Origin: Phanerochaete sordida
Lineage: Eukaryota > Basidiomycota > Agaricomycetes > Polyporales > Phanerochaetaceae
Assembly (NCBI GenBank): GCA_019973155.2
Contig: BPQB01000017.1
Span: 124,001 to 188,000 of the forward strand
Length of the DNA: 64,000 nucleotides
Direction of reading: 5' to 3'
The notes under the pieces are model-generated. The model ran no database searches. It was not told the DNA's origin and worked only from the letters and a program-made list of their open reading frames with translations. Numbering within the stretch: position 1 is the stretch's first letter; each line of letters opens with the position of its first letter. Both the position numbers and the translations under genes were made by a program. Positions 47,543 through 62,705 of this stretch are shown in pieces.

Positions 47543-49505
47543 ATGCCCGGCGTTTCCTTCTGGACGTGGTGCACACTCTCCACGGTCATTGCGTATTGGA
47601 CATGGCAGCGACACCGAAGACTGCCCCTTCCTCCGTTGCTGACAGGGGCGGACAAACTACAAGGGGCTCGTTGGGAGATTTATGCCGCGTTGTGCAAAAC
47701 CATAAGTGCGTGACATGCAGACGATTCCTAATTGAGCTCTGATATTCAGTCCTAGGTCCAATTGCCACCATAAATTCTGTTGGAGTTCCGGTGTTGATCC
47801 TCAGCACCGTTGAAGCTACGCTTGAGCTCTTTAGTAAGCGCAGCAACTTTTCATGCAGACCACGATGGCCCATGGCGGACCTTCTGGGGCGGCAAAACAA
47901 CGTCGGATTCCAGTACTATGGCGAACGCCTCAAACAGTCTCGGAAAATCCTCAACCACTCGTTGAATCCGTCAGCTGTCCGCGACATTTGGGCTGCGCTC
48001 TTGGAAGAGAGCTCGACCGGTCTCATGCAGCGGTTCCTGAAGTCCCCGGATACGTTTTACCATAACGTGGAGTGGTGCGTTCTCGCGCAACCCCCGTACT
48101 TCACTTACTCACTGGGCACATCAGGTCTGTCGATACACTCATATTTCGCTTCACGTACGGGCGAGAGCCCGATCATGAGTACATCGAACAAGCCGAATCC
48201 GCAATGAATGCCACAAACGAGGCCTTGCAGCCAGGAAAGTGGTGGATCAACACTGTACCATCTCGTAGGTGATATCGTAGCTTGCACGCAGTGTGTTGTG
48301 TTCTATAACACCGCGTAGTCGCGTACATCCCTTCGTGGATGCCTGGCGCGGGCTTCCAGCGATGGGCACGGTCAGCGAGGGAGAAGTACGCCACGATGAT
48401 CCGAGATCCGTTCCTTCGCGTGCAGGATGACATGGTGCGCACAGTACCCTGCGCATTATACCCACCTTGCATTGAACTATTGACCTGCAGGCGTCCGGCG
48501 ACATCCCGATGTCGTTCGTTAACCATGCGCTCCAGGCGTCCGAAAACACTTCAGCAAGTAACGAGATCATTATGTCTGCCGCAGGAAGCTTGTTTAGTGG
48601 TCCGTCGACTTCTGATCCCCGCGAATATGGCAACCTCTGATTTAATGTTCCAGCTGGTACCGAAACTGTAGGTACTATCTAGCGACACAGTGAATCTCTG
48701 ACAGACCGAAAGACCCCCACACTGTAGCTGGTCGCGTCAATCCTGAATATCGTACTCCTCCTTACACTTCACCCAGAAGTACAGGAAAGGGCGTACTCCG
48801 AGCTGGTCGCCGCCATAGGGTCGGATCGGCTTCCGACCCTCGAGGACCAGATGTCCCTTCCCTATGTCGATCTGATCATCCAGGAGTGCCAGCGCATTAG
48901 TCCCCCAGTGCCTTTAGTAGGGCATTCAAACATACGCGAGGACACGTATCTAGGTTATCGCATCCCGAAGAAATCGTGGGTGCTCGCGAATATCTGGTGA
49001 TTGAGCCGACATATTGAGATGAACGAGCTACTGACATGCGGCAGGGGTATGCTTCACGACGACTCGAACTACACACGGCCTCTCGATTTCGATCCCGACA
49101 GGTTTGCCTCAGTTGAAGGTCATCAGACACCGATGGATCCTCGGAACCTGGTATACGGGCTCGGCCGCAGGTGAGACATGTTCTGCCGTTATCGTCGTGA
49201 AGCTCATCGACGGACCAGGATATGCCCCGGCATGCACTTTGCAAACAGCTTCGTGTTTCTTGTGGCTGCCAAGCTCGTTGCGTGCTTCGAGCTCGTTCCA
49301 ATTGAACGCGATGGGACGAAGCTGCCTCCTCCGCTGCAGTATACGACGGGGCTCATCTGGTGCGTCTTCTCTCGCAGCTCATAAAAACCTATCTGATGTG
49401 TCGATACTCGGCAGCAAGCCTCAGCCGTTTATGTGCATTTTCAAGCCTCGAACGCACGCAGCAGAGATTCTCAGCGAGCGGGACGAACAGTCCACAGTCG
49501 TGTAG
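47543..49505 (+). CDS. Cytochrome P450 (P450-1)
   Basis: Ten exons: 47543-47705, 47750-48074, 48125-48264, 48319-48434, 48491-48596, 48654-48667, 48728-48996, 49045-49170, 49219-49359, 49415-49505; 496 residues, phases consistent. N-terminal membrane anchor (FWTWCTLSTVIAYWTW), a Pro-rich hinge (RRLPLPPLL), I-helix motif GTET encoded by a 14-nt microexon, ExxR as ECQR (Glu 341, Arg 344), FDPDRF, and the heme loop YGLGRRICPG with Cys about 422. Expected to sit on the ER membrane and to hydroxylate or oxidise a lipophilic intermediate with a P450 reductase. It faces P450-2 tail to tail, with only 49 nt between stop codons. It is a paralogue of P450-2: same microexon position and same 91-nt last exon. 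Confidence 0.9.
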
Positions 49506-49554
49506 TATACAATATATTCGCAGAAATTGCATCTCGGAAGAGCACCCTACGGAC

Positions 49555-51664
49555 TCACACTACGGATTGAGCAGCAGAAAAAGTAATTTGAGATGCCTTT
49601 GAGGCAGAGCGCGGTGTAATACGACACTCGAACGGCTGAGGATAACTAGGCAGATGATAAGCCTACATGAAGAAAGGCATGGTGGCCGTGCTCACCTGAC
49701 AAGGCCTTCGCTAAAATTCAGCTCAAGCTTTCCCTTGCTAGGTGGGGAGAAGTCGAACATTGCCAGAAGCGTGGCAATCTGGATGAATACAGAATTCTCT
49801 GCGAGGTGCTTTCCAGGGCACACGCTACGGTGCATCTGCCTCAGGTGTCAAGTTAAATTATGGAATCTGACGAGCGTACCGTCTGCCGAAACCAAATGCC
49901 CATATCGTTGGATCCATGACTTCGCTATCACTCTGGTCGAGAAAGCGCTCTGGAATGAAAGAGAGCGGGTCGTGATACACGGTTTCATCCATCGCGATGG
50001 CCCTGCGAGCGTCGTCAGCCGAGCATATAACGAATTCATGAGCCCCGTACCAGACGTTAGGGACGACAATGGTCCCCTTGGGTATGTCGTATCCTCTGTA
50101 ACTGTCCTCTCTGGCGGCACAACGCGCTATACCTATACCCGGGAACATCAAGAGGAGGGCAAGCGGTATCAGGAACCGTACCCACTCAGCGGCAGGGCGG
50201 GATGCCATCGCATCACTTCCTGGATCAGGGCTCCGACATAGGGAAGATGCGCGCGGTCGCTGATGAGGGGCAGACGGCCGGTCCCCACGACGCGGTCGAT
50301 CTCTGCCTGAGCCGCCACGAGCGTGTCCGGATGCAGCGCCATGAGTGCGATGCAGGTCAGTACCGTCGCATATGTCTGGCAGCACGTGAATTAGCGGCAT
50401 CGTGCTCGAGTAGCGAGAACCTACAGTCTCCGCGCCCGCTTTTGCGCCGCGTGAGCGCGGTAACCATGTACAGCAAAAGAACTGCTCACCGCCGTACAGC
50501 GACCCTGTGCTCCACTTGATGCTGTGTTCATTTGGCGGCGCCCCTGGAAGTTCTGAGCTGAGGAGATGTCGTGCCAATGACGGTACTGCGCTGCCCGAGC
50601 GCTGCATTGGATGCATTTAAGACGGGAACGAACTGTATATTCTGGCATACCATTTGTGATTTGACGTGATCCATTGGTCTGCTGACCAGTCGCTCTATCA
50701 TCTCCTTCCCGCGTGCAGCATGCCTTTGAAATGGGACCCAAGAGGGCAGGTATTTTACTACTCATGTGTAAGCTTCTGCGGGATTAGGTCGCTGAGGAAC
50801 CGCTCACGGATCGGTACCAGATCGCACAAGAAGGCACCAGGAACCGTCGCATCGCTTATCATGCGCATCGTGTTCTCTGCATGTGTAATGTACTGTAGTA
50901 TTTTAGTATCTCGCGGCTCAGAGAGGTGTCAGGCTCACCTCGTCTTCCGCTTCCTCGACTGAGAGCCCGTATGTGATTGATAGAATAAGCCTAGATGAAG
51001 CCCTGGTCCCCCTGTCAGAGTGAGTCAAAAATACGCCAGACTGAACGGCGTACAATCGGACGTGCGAGAAGAACTGCTCCGGATCCTGCAGCAACTGTAC
51101 ACTAAGGAGAGCTGCAATTGATTCTTGGATGCTATGGTATTCTCGGATAGCTCGTGGGCTCAATGCGTTATGAGCAAGCTTTCGTTGTGTCTTCCATTCG
51201 GCATTGTAGGGAAGCAGAGGCATGCTCTACGACAGTCACTGGTCAGTGTCCCCCGAGAGATACGGGGAGAAGGACACTCACTTGTCCAAGACCCATGAGC
51301 TCGCCGACTACAGTAAACGCAGGGCGATCCGAGTACACCTCCGCTCTCTGTTCGAGAAGATCCGCGATTGCGTCCATCGTGTTCAAGACCAGGACGCTAT
51401 TACCGAGGCCATGGAAAAATACAAGGTCTCCTGCGAAAGTGTCAGGTGCTGCGCGACTAGCAGGAACATAATACTCAGACCATAGTCGCGCTTGTACAGC
51501 TGTAACTTGATCCACGCCGCTTTTGCAGGTATGGCCAATATATTTCCGACCAAAGGAGCAGCGGGGGGACCAGGAGGGCGAGTCTGTGAACCTCGAATGC
51601 ACGTACGTAGAGCCTTGATAGCCAACAGCGCTGCCATACCGGTAGTTAGAAGTAATAACGACAT
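49555..51664 (-). CDS. Cytochrome P450 (P450-2)
   Basis: Thirteen exons on minus: 51664-51481, 51430-51282, 51226-51054, 50990-50939, 50892-50808, 50757-50651, 50601-50490, 50438-50425, 50375-50186, 50126-50051, 50002-49880, 49824-49696, 49645-49555; 494 residues. N-terminal anchor ([14 protein letters not shown]) and hinge [13 protein letters not shown]-x-x-x-R helix (AEWKTQRKL), I-helix AGAETT across a 14-nt microexon, ExxR as EVMR (Glu 345, Arg 348), PERF, and heme loop FGFGRRVCPG with Cys about 424. Intron 9 needs the GTGGGT donor inside PLS and the second of two nearby TATAG acceptors to stay in frame; this is the least certain junction. Same role class as P450-1; the pair may act on successive intermediates. 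Confidence 0.88.
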
Positions 51665-52296
51665 CGCCGGCAGTGGGGACAAGCAGTTTCATCCACATTA
51701 TTATCGTACCTTTATGCTTTTTGCGTTGATAGACTGCTCGATGTCGACGGCTGTACACCATTCAACAGGGTGGGAAAGATGTTGTTACAGTGCGTGAGTG
51801 AATTTCCTTCGCTGTCACCAGCTGTTTCCCGTCTCTGTGATCCATGCTGTGTGCCGTTCCCAGGATACTTCCCGAGTCGGAAGCGGCGCAAGAGGTTCCC
51901 GAGTGAGGTAGAAAGCACTAAGCCGTATAGCATCAGGGACGTTGACGTTATTTCTGAGCTTCTGTGGAGTCGTTATATCAATGTGGATTCATCTCAGAAG
52001 GCGTTTGAATGACTTTCAAACAACGATTATGCGGCAGAACGTCACGCAATCGGAAAGAACCTTCGGAAGGAAGACCCCGACTGCGCTCTTGGGGTGTCTG
52101 GGGTCTCTATCTTTGACTCTGCGCTCGCGTCAGCGGACGCACGTCTATGCCTCAATGTCCGGCAAGGCTGACATCTCACAAATCCGCATTCAAATATCAT
52201 ATATACGTTTTCCTCCCACCCCATGCTTGACATAACATCCATCCTGACGGCGGTCCCACACTGCTCTTCGCACTGACTCGCCTGAGACTGCCTACC
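51665..52296. promoter_or_regulatory. Divergent promoter region of P450-2 and P450-3
   Basis: 632 nt between the two start codons, no ORF of note. It must hold both promoters, so the two genes may be co-regulated. No clear operator palindrome was identified. Confidence 0.4.
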
Positions 52297-54819
52297 ATGA
52301 CGCTTGTACTTCCCCACCTTCAGCTCGATCTTGATGGCCGCACGGCCTTATGTCTAGCCCTATGCGCTGCAACATGGGTCACATATACAATAATTCGGCC
52401 CAAGACTACAGTTGAATGTCTTCCCAATCCTGTACGGTGACGTCGTGGCCTGCATTGCTCGCACATCGTGGCTAACAGGGCGGTTGGTAGGCCGGAGCCT
52501 CCTGGATATTCGGTAATGAGGAAACCGTCGCGAAAGCGGAGCCTGGAGTTATGTTTAGACAGTGGGCGAACGAACTCGGGCTAACGTACCGAATTAAGGC
52601 CGCATTCCGCGTAACACTCCGTCCATCCTTTCACGCGCACCATCTGACACTGCGGTCATTGCCAGGCTCCTGATGTGGTACGAGGCGTAACAGTTGATGG
52701 TTTAAGGGAAACCCCTGACCCGGTCGAGTCCAGCTCGTGCTGTGCGATCCAGCTGGAATTGCACATATGTTGCAAAAGAAGGTATATGACTATCGTAAGT
52801 CTACTCATCCTCACAACATGAAGCAGACATGACGCACGTTTTCAAGATCATAGCAAGGTAGTACGTCCGCGTATTGCTCGGCTACTTGGGAATGGTATTG
52901 GTTGGATAGAGGGAGACAAAGTGCATAAGAGGATGCGTAACCTTGTCGGCCCCTCGCTATCGTTGGTGCCTACTCCAAGTCCAGCCTAGTACGTTTCGCT
53001 CAGCATTTCCCAGCCAGGAGAACCTGAAGGCCATGGATTTTGACGTGCGCGTAGCAGCATCGCACGTGCGTATTCACTCAAAATAATTCGATAGTAGTAC
53101 GAACTCGTTGCTTACGATTCTATGCTTTCGCACAGGTAATTGACGGCATCGTGCACGATGTGCAGGGTCACGATGGGAAGCTACGGGTTAACCTCTTTGA
53201 GATTATGGGGAAAGTGACGTGAGTTGCACCTGGTTGTCGTCTGCCTGCCCAAGGCTCACCATGGAACAATCAGACTTACGGTCGTCGGAAGAGTCGTACG
53301 TCTGACCTTAGTTGAAGTGTAGGGCTGCAACTCATGCACGTGATGAGGCGTTCCTCCACGACTTCGAAGGCGGCAATAGCCCAGACGCGGAGAAGATCCT
53401 ATCCGCTCGGCGGGCAGGCATCTCTCCAGCAATTACGTTGTCAGCGTTCATAGTGAGCGAGATGTCGCACCCTTCTTCGCCGTCGGAAGGCTAACACGCT
53501 GCGCTTCACTAGGCTGCGATGCTTCTTCGGCGCTTCCCCATTCTGAATCACTTCCCGATCCCTGCCATCCGTGCGCAAGGCTTTGCCAAGGAAGTGATAC
53601 AGGTGAGGCCAAGTTCTGTTGGCTAAAATCCTCTGCTGACGGAGACTGTAGTCTGGCGTTGCTCGCGAGATGGTTCGGCGAAACTCTGGGATGGCTGGAG
53701 ACGCAAATCCCAAGACCAGCAAAGATTTACTGACCAGGCTACGTAAGAGAATCCACCATTGTGTGCTCCGCACTGCCTGATACCTTGCTTCGCTGCAGTA
53801 ATTGCGTACCACGAGCATAAGATACCCCTCGAAGAAGTCTACGCGCAGGTGCGAATTATTTACAAATGCCATATCTTCCGCCGATGAATAACTCGTCTGA
53901 GAATAGATATCTACCTTCATGTAGGAAGATCCTGCTAATACGTCTAGCACACTCACAGGTCATGCAGCATTACAGGCAACGATACATCGACTCAGACGCT
54001 CTCGTTCCTGATCTGGGAACTCGCACGTCACCCCGACGTGCAAGAGCGTCTGCGCGAAGAGCTCAAGACATTTCCAGGAGAGCCCAGCTTCGACGACCTC
54101 CAGACGAAGCTGCCTTACCTTGACGCTGTCTTGAAGGAAACGTATGTTCATGTCTGTGCTAGTCGAACGCGTGCTGATGTCGAGCTCAGCCTGCGTCTGT
54201 ATCCCGGCCTACCTTACATGGAGCGTGTCGCCACCAAAGCAGACGTCATCCCGCTCTCTGAGCCCGTCAGACTATCCGATGGACGCGTCGTCTCTGAAAT
54301 TCCTGTTTACCCTGGACAGGTCCGTATCCAGCTTGTCTGAGTGGGCCTACAGCTTACACGAGACGTAGGTCGTGCTCGTCCCGATCCTGTCCATTCAGCG
54401 CATGGACTCGGTCTACAAGGAAGGGCAAATGTTCAACCCGGAGCGCTGGCTCGACGGCAGCGTGCTCGAAAGCGAACGGCAATACTCAGGCTGGGGGCAC
54501 ATGCTCGTCTTCAGCGACGGGCCGAGGAATTGTATCGGATACCGCCTTGGTAAGTGCTCACATGGCAACGTTTGTACTAACCTGACTGTGGCACGATGAA
54601 TTTAGCGCTTTTGCAGATGAAGGTACACTCTCCCGCGCCCTATAATTTGGCGATACTGACCGCGGACAACAGGTGGCTCTTGTCTACATGATGGAGCGAT
54701 TTAAGTTTATCTCCACCGGCGAGAATATTCGCTACAAGATCGCATCCAGCTTGCAGGCATGGGTAGTGGATAAACCGGAGCTCGGTCCATGTCTTCCCGT
54801 AACCCTCGAGCTTCTCTAG
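52297..54819 (+). CDS. Cytochrome P450 (P450-3), different family
   Basis: Eighteen exons: 52297-52431, 52491-52610, 52666-52677, 52734-52794, 52847-52961, 53014-53065, 53136-53218, 53274-53295, 53348-53452, 53513-53602, 53652-53742, 53799-53848, 53907-53920, 53968-54141, 54190-54319, 54369-54549, 54606-54622, 54673-54819; 532 residues. N-terminal hydrophobic anchor, ASWIFGNEE, VHKRMRNLVGPSL, I-helix TGNDTSTQT, ExxR as ETLR (Glu 374, Arg 377), LPYMERVA, FNPERW, and heme loop FSDGPRNCIG with Cys about 473. Longer than P450-1 and -2 and clearly of another clan. Several exons are minute (12, 14, 17 and 22 nt), and three junctions only stay in frame with non-first acceptors, so the model needs transcript support. 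ER-membrane mono-oxygenase, substrate unknown. Confidence 0.83.
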
Positions 54820-55471
54820 CTGTGCTCGTCGGAATGGCTACACCGTGTATAATATGTCGTCGAAGCGGAAGTGGCACTCTAGTATGTCCTAGTCTGTTGA
54901 GAAGAACAAGTACTTACTGAGTGTTGCGCGCATCTATATCACTACAACCGACTATGCTTATCTTGTGGACCACTTGCTGTTGGAACAAATTTCCTCGGAC
55001 GTAACGAACCACAACATAGGCGCGACGCAGTATTCTAAAGGTCCCATCTGCAAGATCCCCTTCGAGCATCGCTCATCTTTGTGTACGTTACCCTCGTACC
55101 CTGCCCCGCGGCGGCCGCACTTACATGGAATGGCATATGATACACAGCACATTCAATTCGAGCCGATTTGAAATGTCACGGGTCAAGATTTGATAATACA
55201 GGTTCGTCCTTGGGACGACATGCCTGAATGCCTCACTGTCCTAAGCCCGGCGGAGGGTGGTGGAGCTACCCTGCTTGTATTTTTGACAGTCGCTATCGCC
55301 GGCGGCGGTCTGAAACAGAGCGAAGAACCGATATCAAAAAGCGTGCCTTAAGTATGTCGAGATGACCGTTGAGTGCACCGATTCGACTCGGAGCAGTACG
55401 CACGTGTACGCTCATCGCGGGTTTTCAGATCGGTAGGTACTGTATCATGAGTTTATCATCGAGCGACGTCA
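54820..55471. other. Convergent 3' spacer between P450-3 and the UbiA gene
   Basis: No ORF of note; it holds the 3' ends of both genes. Confidence 0.5.
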
Positions 55472-56522
55472 TTACAGGCGCATGAATCCAGTTCTCGCGT
55501 TAAAGGGCAAAATATGTACAGTCATGAGCCATATCTTTCCAGACGTTAGAGTGTGTAGATCGCAAGAGAACATTGGTGATACTGCTTACGTTATAGAAGA
55601 GGAAGGACAGACGGTCTTCCGCTGTCGTCCTCTGTAGATAGTATCGGAGCCCGACGAATGCCCCTAGAGCAATGAGGCCAAAGGAGTATGCTCGTCCTAT
55701 GTCCCAAAACCAGCTCAAGAAGAGCGACCACCCCACAATCGCCGCCAAGGTGGCTACACGCGAGAATTCGGGTGCATATATAGGGAACGTAACGCGGTGG
55801 AGCGCTTTATCTCCTTCGACGTCCGCGAAATCCTGCGCTTGTATTGTGGTGAATATGAGGAAGCCGCTAATGCAGACGGCTGCTACAGCGATGTGATCCA
55901 TTCTGCTATTGAAGCCTAGATAAAAATTCAGGATCAGCTTGCGGCTTCCATGAATTGTTACAGTTTATACCCATGATTTTAGTCGCGCCGATCTCGAAGG
56001 TGGTATACCCACCAATATTGCACAGGTTCTTTCCGATGTAATGCCGCGCGAAGCCGAGGTCGTCGTACAGGACAGTCGTCAGAAATAGGCCTAAGCTGGG
56101 TAGAACGAGGTCCGCGCCGTACATCGCTGACCATGCGATACAAAGTGCGGCAGAGCCCCAGCGAAGGGCTAAAGCCTGTCTCTCCGTGATACGGCCCGCG
56201 GGTAATGGTCGCCACGGCTTGTTTAGTGCATCTTCTGCAGCGCCTCTGGCTTGATTCGAGATGTTGCACATGAGCTGGTGGATCCATATCCAGGCCAGGC
56301 CCATGAATAAGCGGGACACAGAGTGGAGTGGTGCCGTCGCACAAGCGAAGACGGACTGGTGTGGACTAATTAGTAATCATTGCTTGACTGAACATGGCAG
56401 CTCACGATTGGGAAGAATATGGTCTTCAAATCCGCGATGGTGAGAAGAATAGCCGTGTGAGCATGATAGCGTAGTTGAATGGTGGCATGTTTGAGTATGT
56501 GGTGAGGATAGGTGAGCTGCAT
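55472..56522 (-). CDS. UbiA-superfamily membrane prenyltransferase or terpene cyclase
   Basis: Exons on minus: 56522-56406, 56355-55971, 55915-55590, 55534-55472; 296 residues. Multi-pass membrane protein with the UbiA layout: LTIADLKTIFFPI, then the first motif region CNISNQARGAAEDALNKPWR (residues 69-88), where the usual NDxxDxxxD reads NQARGAAED (Asn 73, Asp 81), then the second motif QDFADVEGD (Asp 196, 199, 203), intact. NKPWRPLPAGRIT is the typical segment after motif 1. An alternative end without the last intron (stop at 55500) exists, but splicing gives a hydrophobic family-like end (NIWLMTVHILP). UbiA proteins transfer prenyl groups or, in fungi, include membrane terpene cyclases of the fumagillin type. 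The altered motif fits the latter better, by inference. It is the probable scaffold enzyme of the surrounding cluster. Confidence 0.82.
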
Positions 56523-56947
56523 AGTGGCCCGAGGAGCAGGCTAAACAGGCCGCGCGAATAGTAGTTGCGACGGTTCTGACGCAGCATGTACATCGTGGTC
56601 ATATGTCACCAGCTCCCCTGCTTTTAATTGCATCCGCTCAACATATAGCCCCTAGTTACCGACAGAGACGCAGAGGAGCATCGATTTGACACACTGCCTA
56701 TCGCTGCATAGCCTGCCGTTGACAAGAATAAGATCTTTCCCGCACCTGAGTATCACCGCTGTCTCATGCTCTGATGTTCCGATGTCGTTGGCGACCATGG
56801 GAACTTGTGTATCGTGAGCTTTCCCGCTGCTTCCGATAGCTTGGGACGATCTGTCCCGGCGTTGTAATCAAGATGTTCATAGTTCACCTATGCTTGTCCA
56901 TGGTTGCTCTGCTCCACGCCACTTATTTGTATCCCAATAGCACAATA

Positions 56948-58136
56948 TTATAATTCCTTCTGTGCCCATACGAAGTACATATCCGTCGTAATGTTGCGGG
57001 ATGTATCCATGAGCTCATCGTGGCAGCGGGATGTCAGTTGTTCAGTGATTCCGTCTGCATAATAGCGAGTGGGCAGATATTGCATGAGTCGTGATCCAGT
57101 CTCCTTCCATGATATTCCAAGCTGTCGGAGAGCAGGATCTGCGAAGGTCGTAACTCCGCGGCATCATTCCCACTTGAAAGACTTACCAGAGCTGTGTCCA
57201 GATATAGGCACGACCACGCGCTTCACGTTGACTGCGCGAAACGCGCCGCTGGAGCGCACGATGCCCTCTAAGTCCCTTCCAATGCACGGATTAGCCCCGC
57301 GTGCGCGCATTATGCCTATCCAGGCCTGCTCGAATTCCGCAAGGGCTGGACTCAACGGGCCACCGTCGTCTAGCATGTGATCGTCGTCCGGGTCTTCGAC
57401 GAGTAGCCAGCCGCCAGGCTTGACGAGGGATATCATTCGCCTGAGCACAGCTTCTCCGTCAGGAATCTGTGGGGTTGTGAGGAAATGGCAGGGACAAGGC
57501 AGTCCAGTACGTACGTGCATCATCACCAGACGGGCGTGTACGACATCGAAGCTTGCGGGGCTGAAGGGAAGCCCGTGAGTAATGTCGCCCTGATGAAACC
57601 TGACGTTTGGGGGAAGAGGACTGGAAATCCTTGTGAGTTACTAGTATCGATATGAATCAGACACATACCGCTCGGGAAGACGGTTGATATCTACAGCAAC
57701 GACATCAGCTTCTGGGAACGTCTGTGCGGCCTGGATTGCCCTGGAACGACGACTGTGAGACGAATTCAGACAGCTATCGCGACACGGACCAGGCCCCACT
57801 GCCGCAGCTGGGAACGTACGGTCAGTTCAGATCAGGAGATGCTTCGAGAAGCTACAGACCCAAGCTCAAGGATCGCGCCAGGTGCGGACGGCGAGGACAG
57901 ATCTGCAAACGACAAACGACCACCGAGGAATTGCGCTATCCCCACATGCAGCTCATCAAGCCTATGCGGATTTTACTGAGCTAGCAGTCGTACGCATAGA
58001 AGTTATACGAACCGCGACACTTCGTCAGGAGCCCCATCGACAGACTAGCAAATAGGTGTTAATCTCGTTGTACAGCGAAATGGTAAGAGAAGCGCACCTG
58101 AAGTGTGTATGACCCCGTGGCTCCTTTTTGAGACAT
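56948..58136 (-). CDS. SAM-dependent class I methyltransferase, possible nonsense codon
   Basis: Well-supported exons on minus: 57972-57860, 57807-57790 (18 nt), 57740-57669, 57620-57515, 57466-57187, 57138-56948. SAM-binding motif I ILELGCGSGAW is split over the microexon; ADVVAVDINRLP, VRFHQGDIT, FDVVHARLVMMH and PGGWLLVEDPD are the further class I motifs. The start is less certain: 58136 begins MSQKGATGSYTLQ, joined to SVDGAPDEVSRF (near 58025), but the next exon then opens with TAA at 57973-57975 directly before NPHRLDELH, and no other splice choice avoids it. Either the gene is mutated (CAA to TAA would fit) or an upstream exon was missed. Probably methylates a hydroxyl or carboxyl of the cluster product. 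Confidence 0.72.
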
Positions 58137-58930
58137 TTCGTGTCCAATATCATCATGATTGGTTTTCAGAGAAAGCTCCTGCGGGGCAGACATAGTTCCA
58201 CCGAGACGTGTGGTGGGACGAGCGTAGCTGGCAGCCGTGAGGGCCTGGGTCGCCTCCTTCACCGATTCTGCATCGGACGTCTCAACGGTTACATACTCCG
58301 CGGGAGCTCCGAAGCGTTGTTGTGGGGTCGCCTGCAGCCGGAATTGATTGTCGGAGCTTCGAGCTACCAGGCACAATCACAGCATCGTTAGACTGTAGCC
58401 CAAGGATGGATACCACAGGCGACCGACCCGTAATTCAAAGCCCCACAAGGACTGAACCGTGGACTCAAGGCGGCTCGCTTTAGGCCAAACATAACTCGCG
58501 GGTAGATTACCAGCGAATAAAGAGAACATGCAGTCCGAGTCGGTGAGCTTGGTCCCCGATTAATTTCATCTGCGGGACCTAGGTGTCGGCGGGCTGCATA
58601 CCGTATGGCCACTAAGTTTGCTACGGTAGTGAACGGTGAGCGTTCCGACCTGTCACTGCTCATCAGCCGGCGGCAGAGCTTTTATGATTTCTTCCCACCT
58701 CTCCACCAGCGTGAGTTCAAATTAGCGCGTACCAGCCGTCTGTCTTCCTCCCGCAACCATATGCTATCGTGCGAGGCATCATCACCTTTCGACAGTGAGA
58801 CACCTCTTGGGATCTGCGAGGCACACGAGAGCTGTATTTAGCGCGTCCGATATCATGAAACGTGTTACTAGGAAGACATAACGTATCAGAGAAGTATCCC
58901 ATATAGAGCGTCCTGTTCTCGCAGCCAGCC
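58137..58930. other. Spacer between methyltransferase and GMC genes
   Basis: No gene recognised; the start-side flank of the methyltransferase and the 3' side of the oxidoreductase. Confidence 0.5.
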
Positions 58931-61849
<2,919 letters not shown>

Positions 61850-62705
61850 GGTGGGGGTAATGAACGAAAGGAGTGACTACGCTGGCCCGCCTGCGTGCGG
61901 AGGCAAGGTACTGTATGTGCCCGGAACGAGGCAGCTGGTTGCTGCCCCTCAGAGGCAGAGCCGGCGGATCCTACGACGCCGCAGGTGTTCTCCGTGTGAG
62001 GTCCGTTCCCGAAGCCGTCTCGTGCACCGACGGCTTGGGCGGTGGGCGGAGAGAGTATGTTCCGTAGCTACCATCTCACTGTAACAGAATTTACGGCAGC
62101 CTTGGAGCGTGTGGCATGGGGAAGGCAGATGGGCGGAGATGCGACAGCAGCCGGCCAGCAACGGCTTGTCCGAGCTGCGCAGCGAAGCGGACGCCCGGTG
62201 CGTCTTCACGTTTGCCGCGCGGCTTGCCTGTCTTCCAAACTCTGAGTTTACAGGTTCCGGGAAGTTCTGCACATTCTGTGACGCCTCCGGTTGCGTTCAT
62301 TGATGACTGGACGCAGACGGCACATGGGCAGGTACGTACCTTGGAAGCTCAGACTGCTTTCGGATGAGCAGCGTGCTGCGGTTGGTTTCTACCGAGATAA
62401 TTTAGTCAGGCAAGAGAGGCACTGAAGAGATTTATTTTGGCAGTGCCAAATACCATGCCCAGACAAGTCAGAAAATCCCGTAAGCCTGGAAGTGGACGAG
62501 GTCACGGTAGGGGACGACAGATAAAGGCAAGGCAAAGGAGCTCATATGTCGGACGTGTGCGCATTACTGACCGTGGGAGATCCAAAATGTTACTCAGTAA
62601 CCAAAGCGAGAAATTGGCCCACTTCTCATCCTGACCACCATCCCTGCACGCTTCCCTACCAGGAATACTGAAACTGATACTGCTTGAATATCTCCGTTCA
62701 TACAT
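61850..62705. other. Intergenic region, promoter side of the GMC gene
   Basis: No gene recognised. Overlapping short ORFs on both strands only. Confidence 0.5.

Noticed and set aside
52962..53347. Frame shifts that would make P450-3 a pseudogene
   Set aside because: Choosing the acceptors at 53013 and 53347, and a 14-nt exon at 53907-53920, restores one frame and the expected family sequence, so the gene is probably intact.
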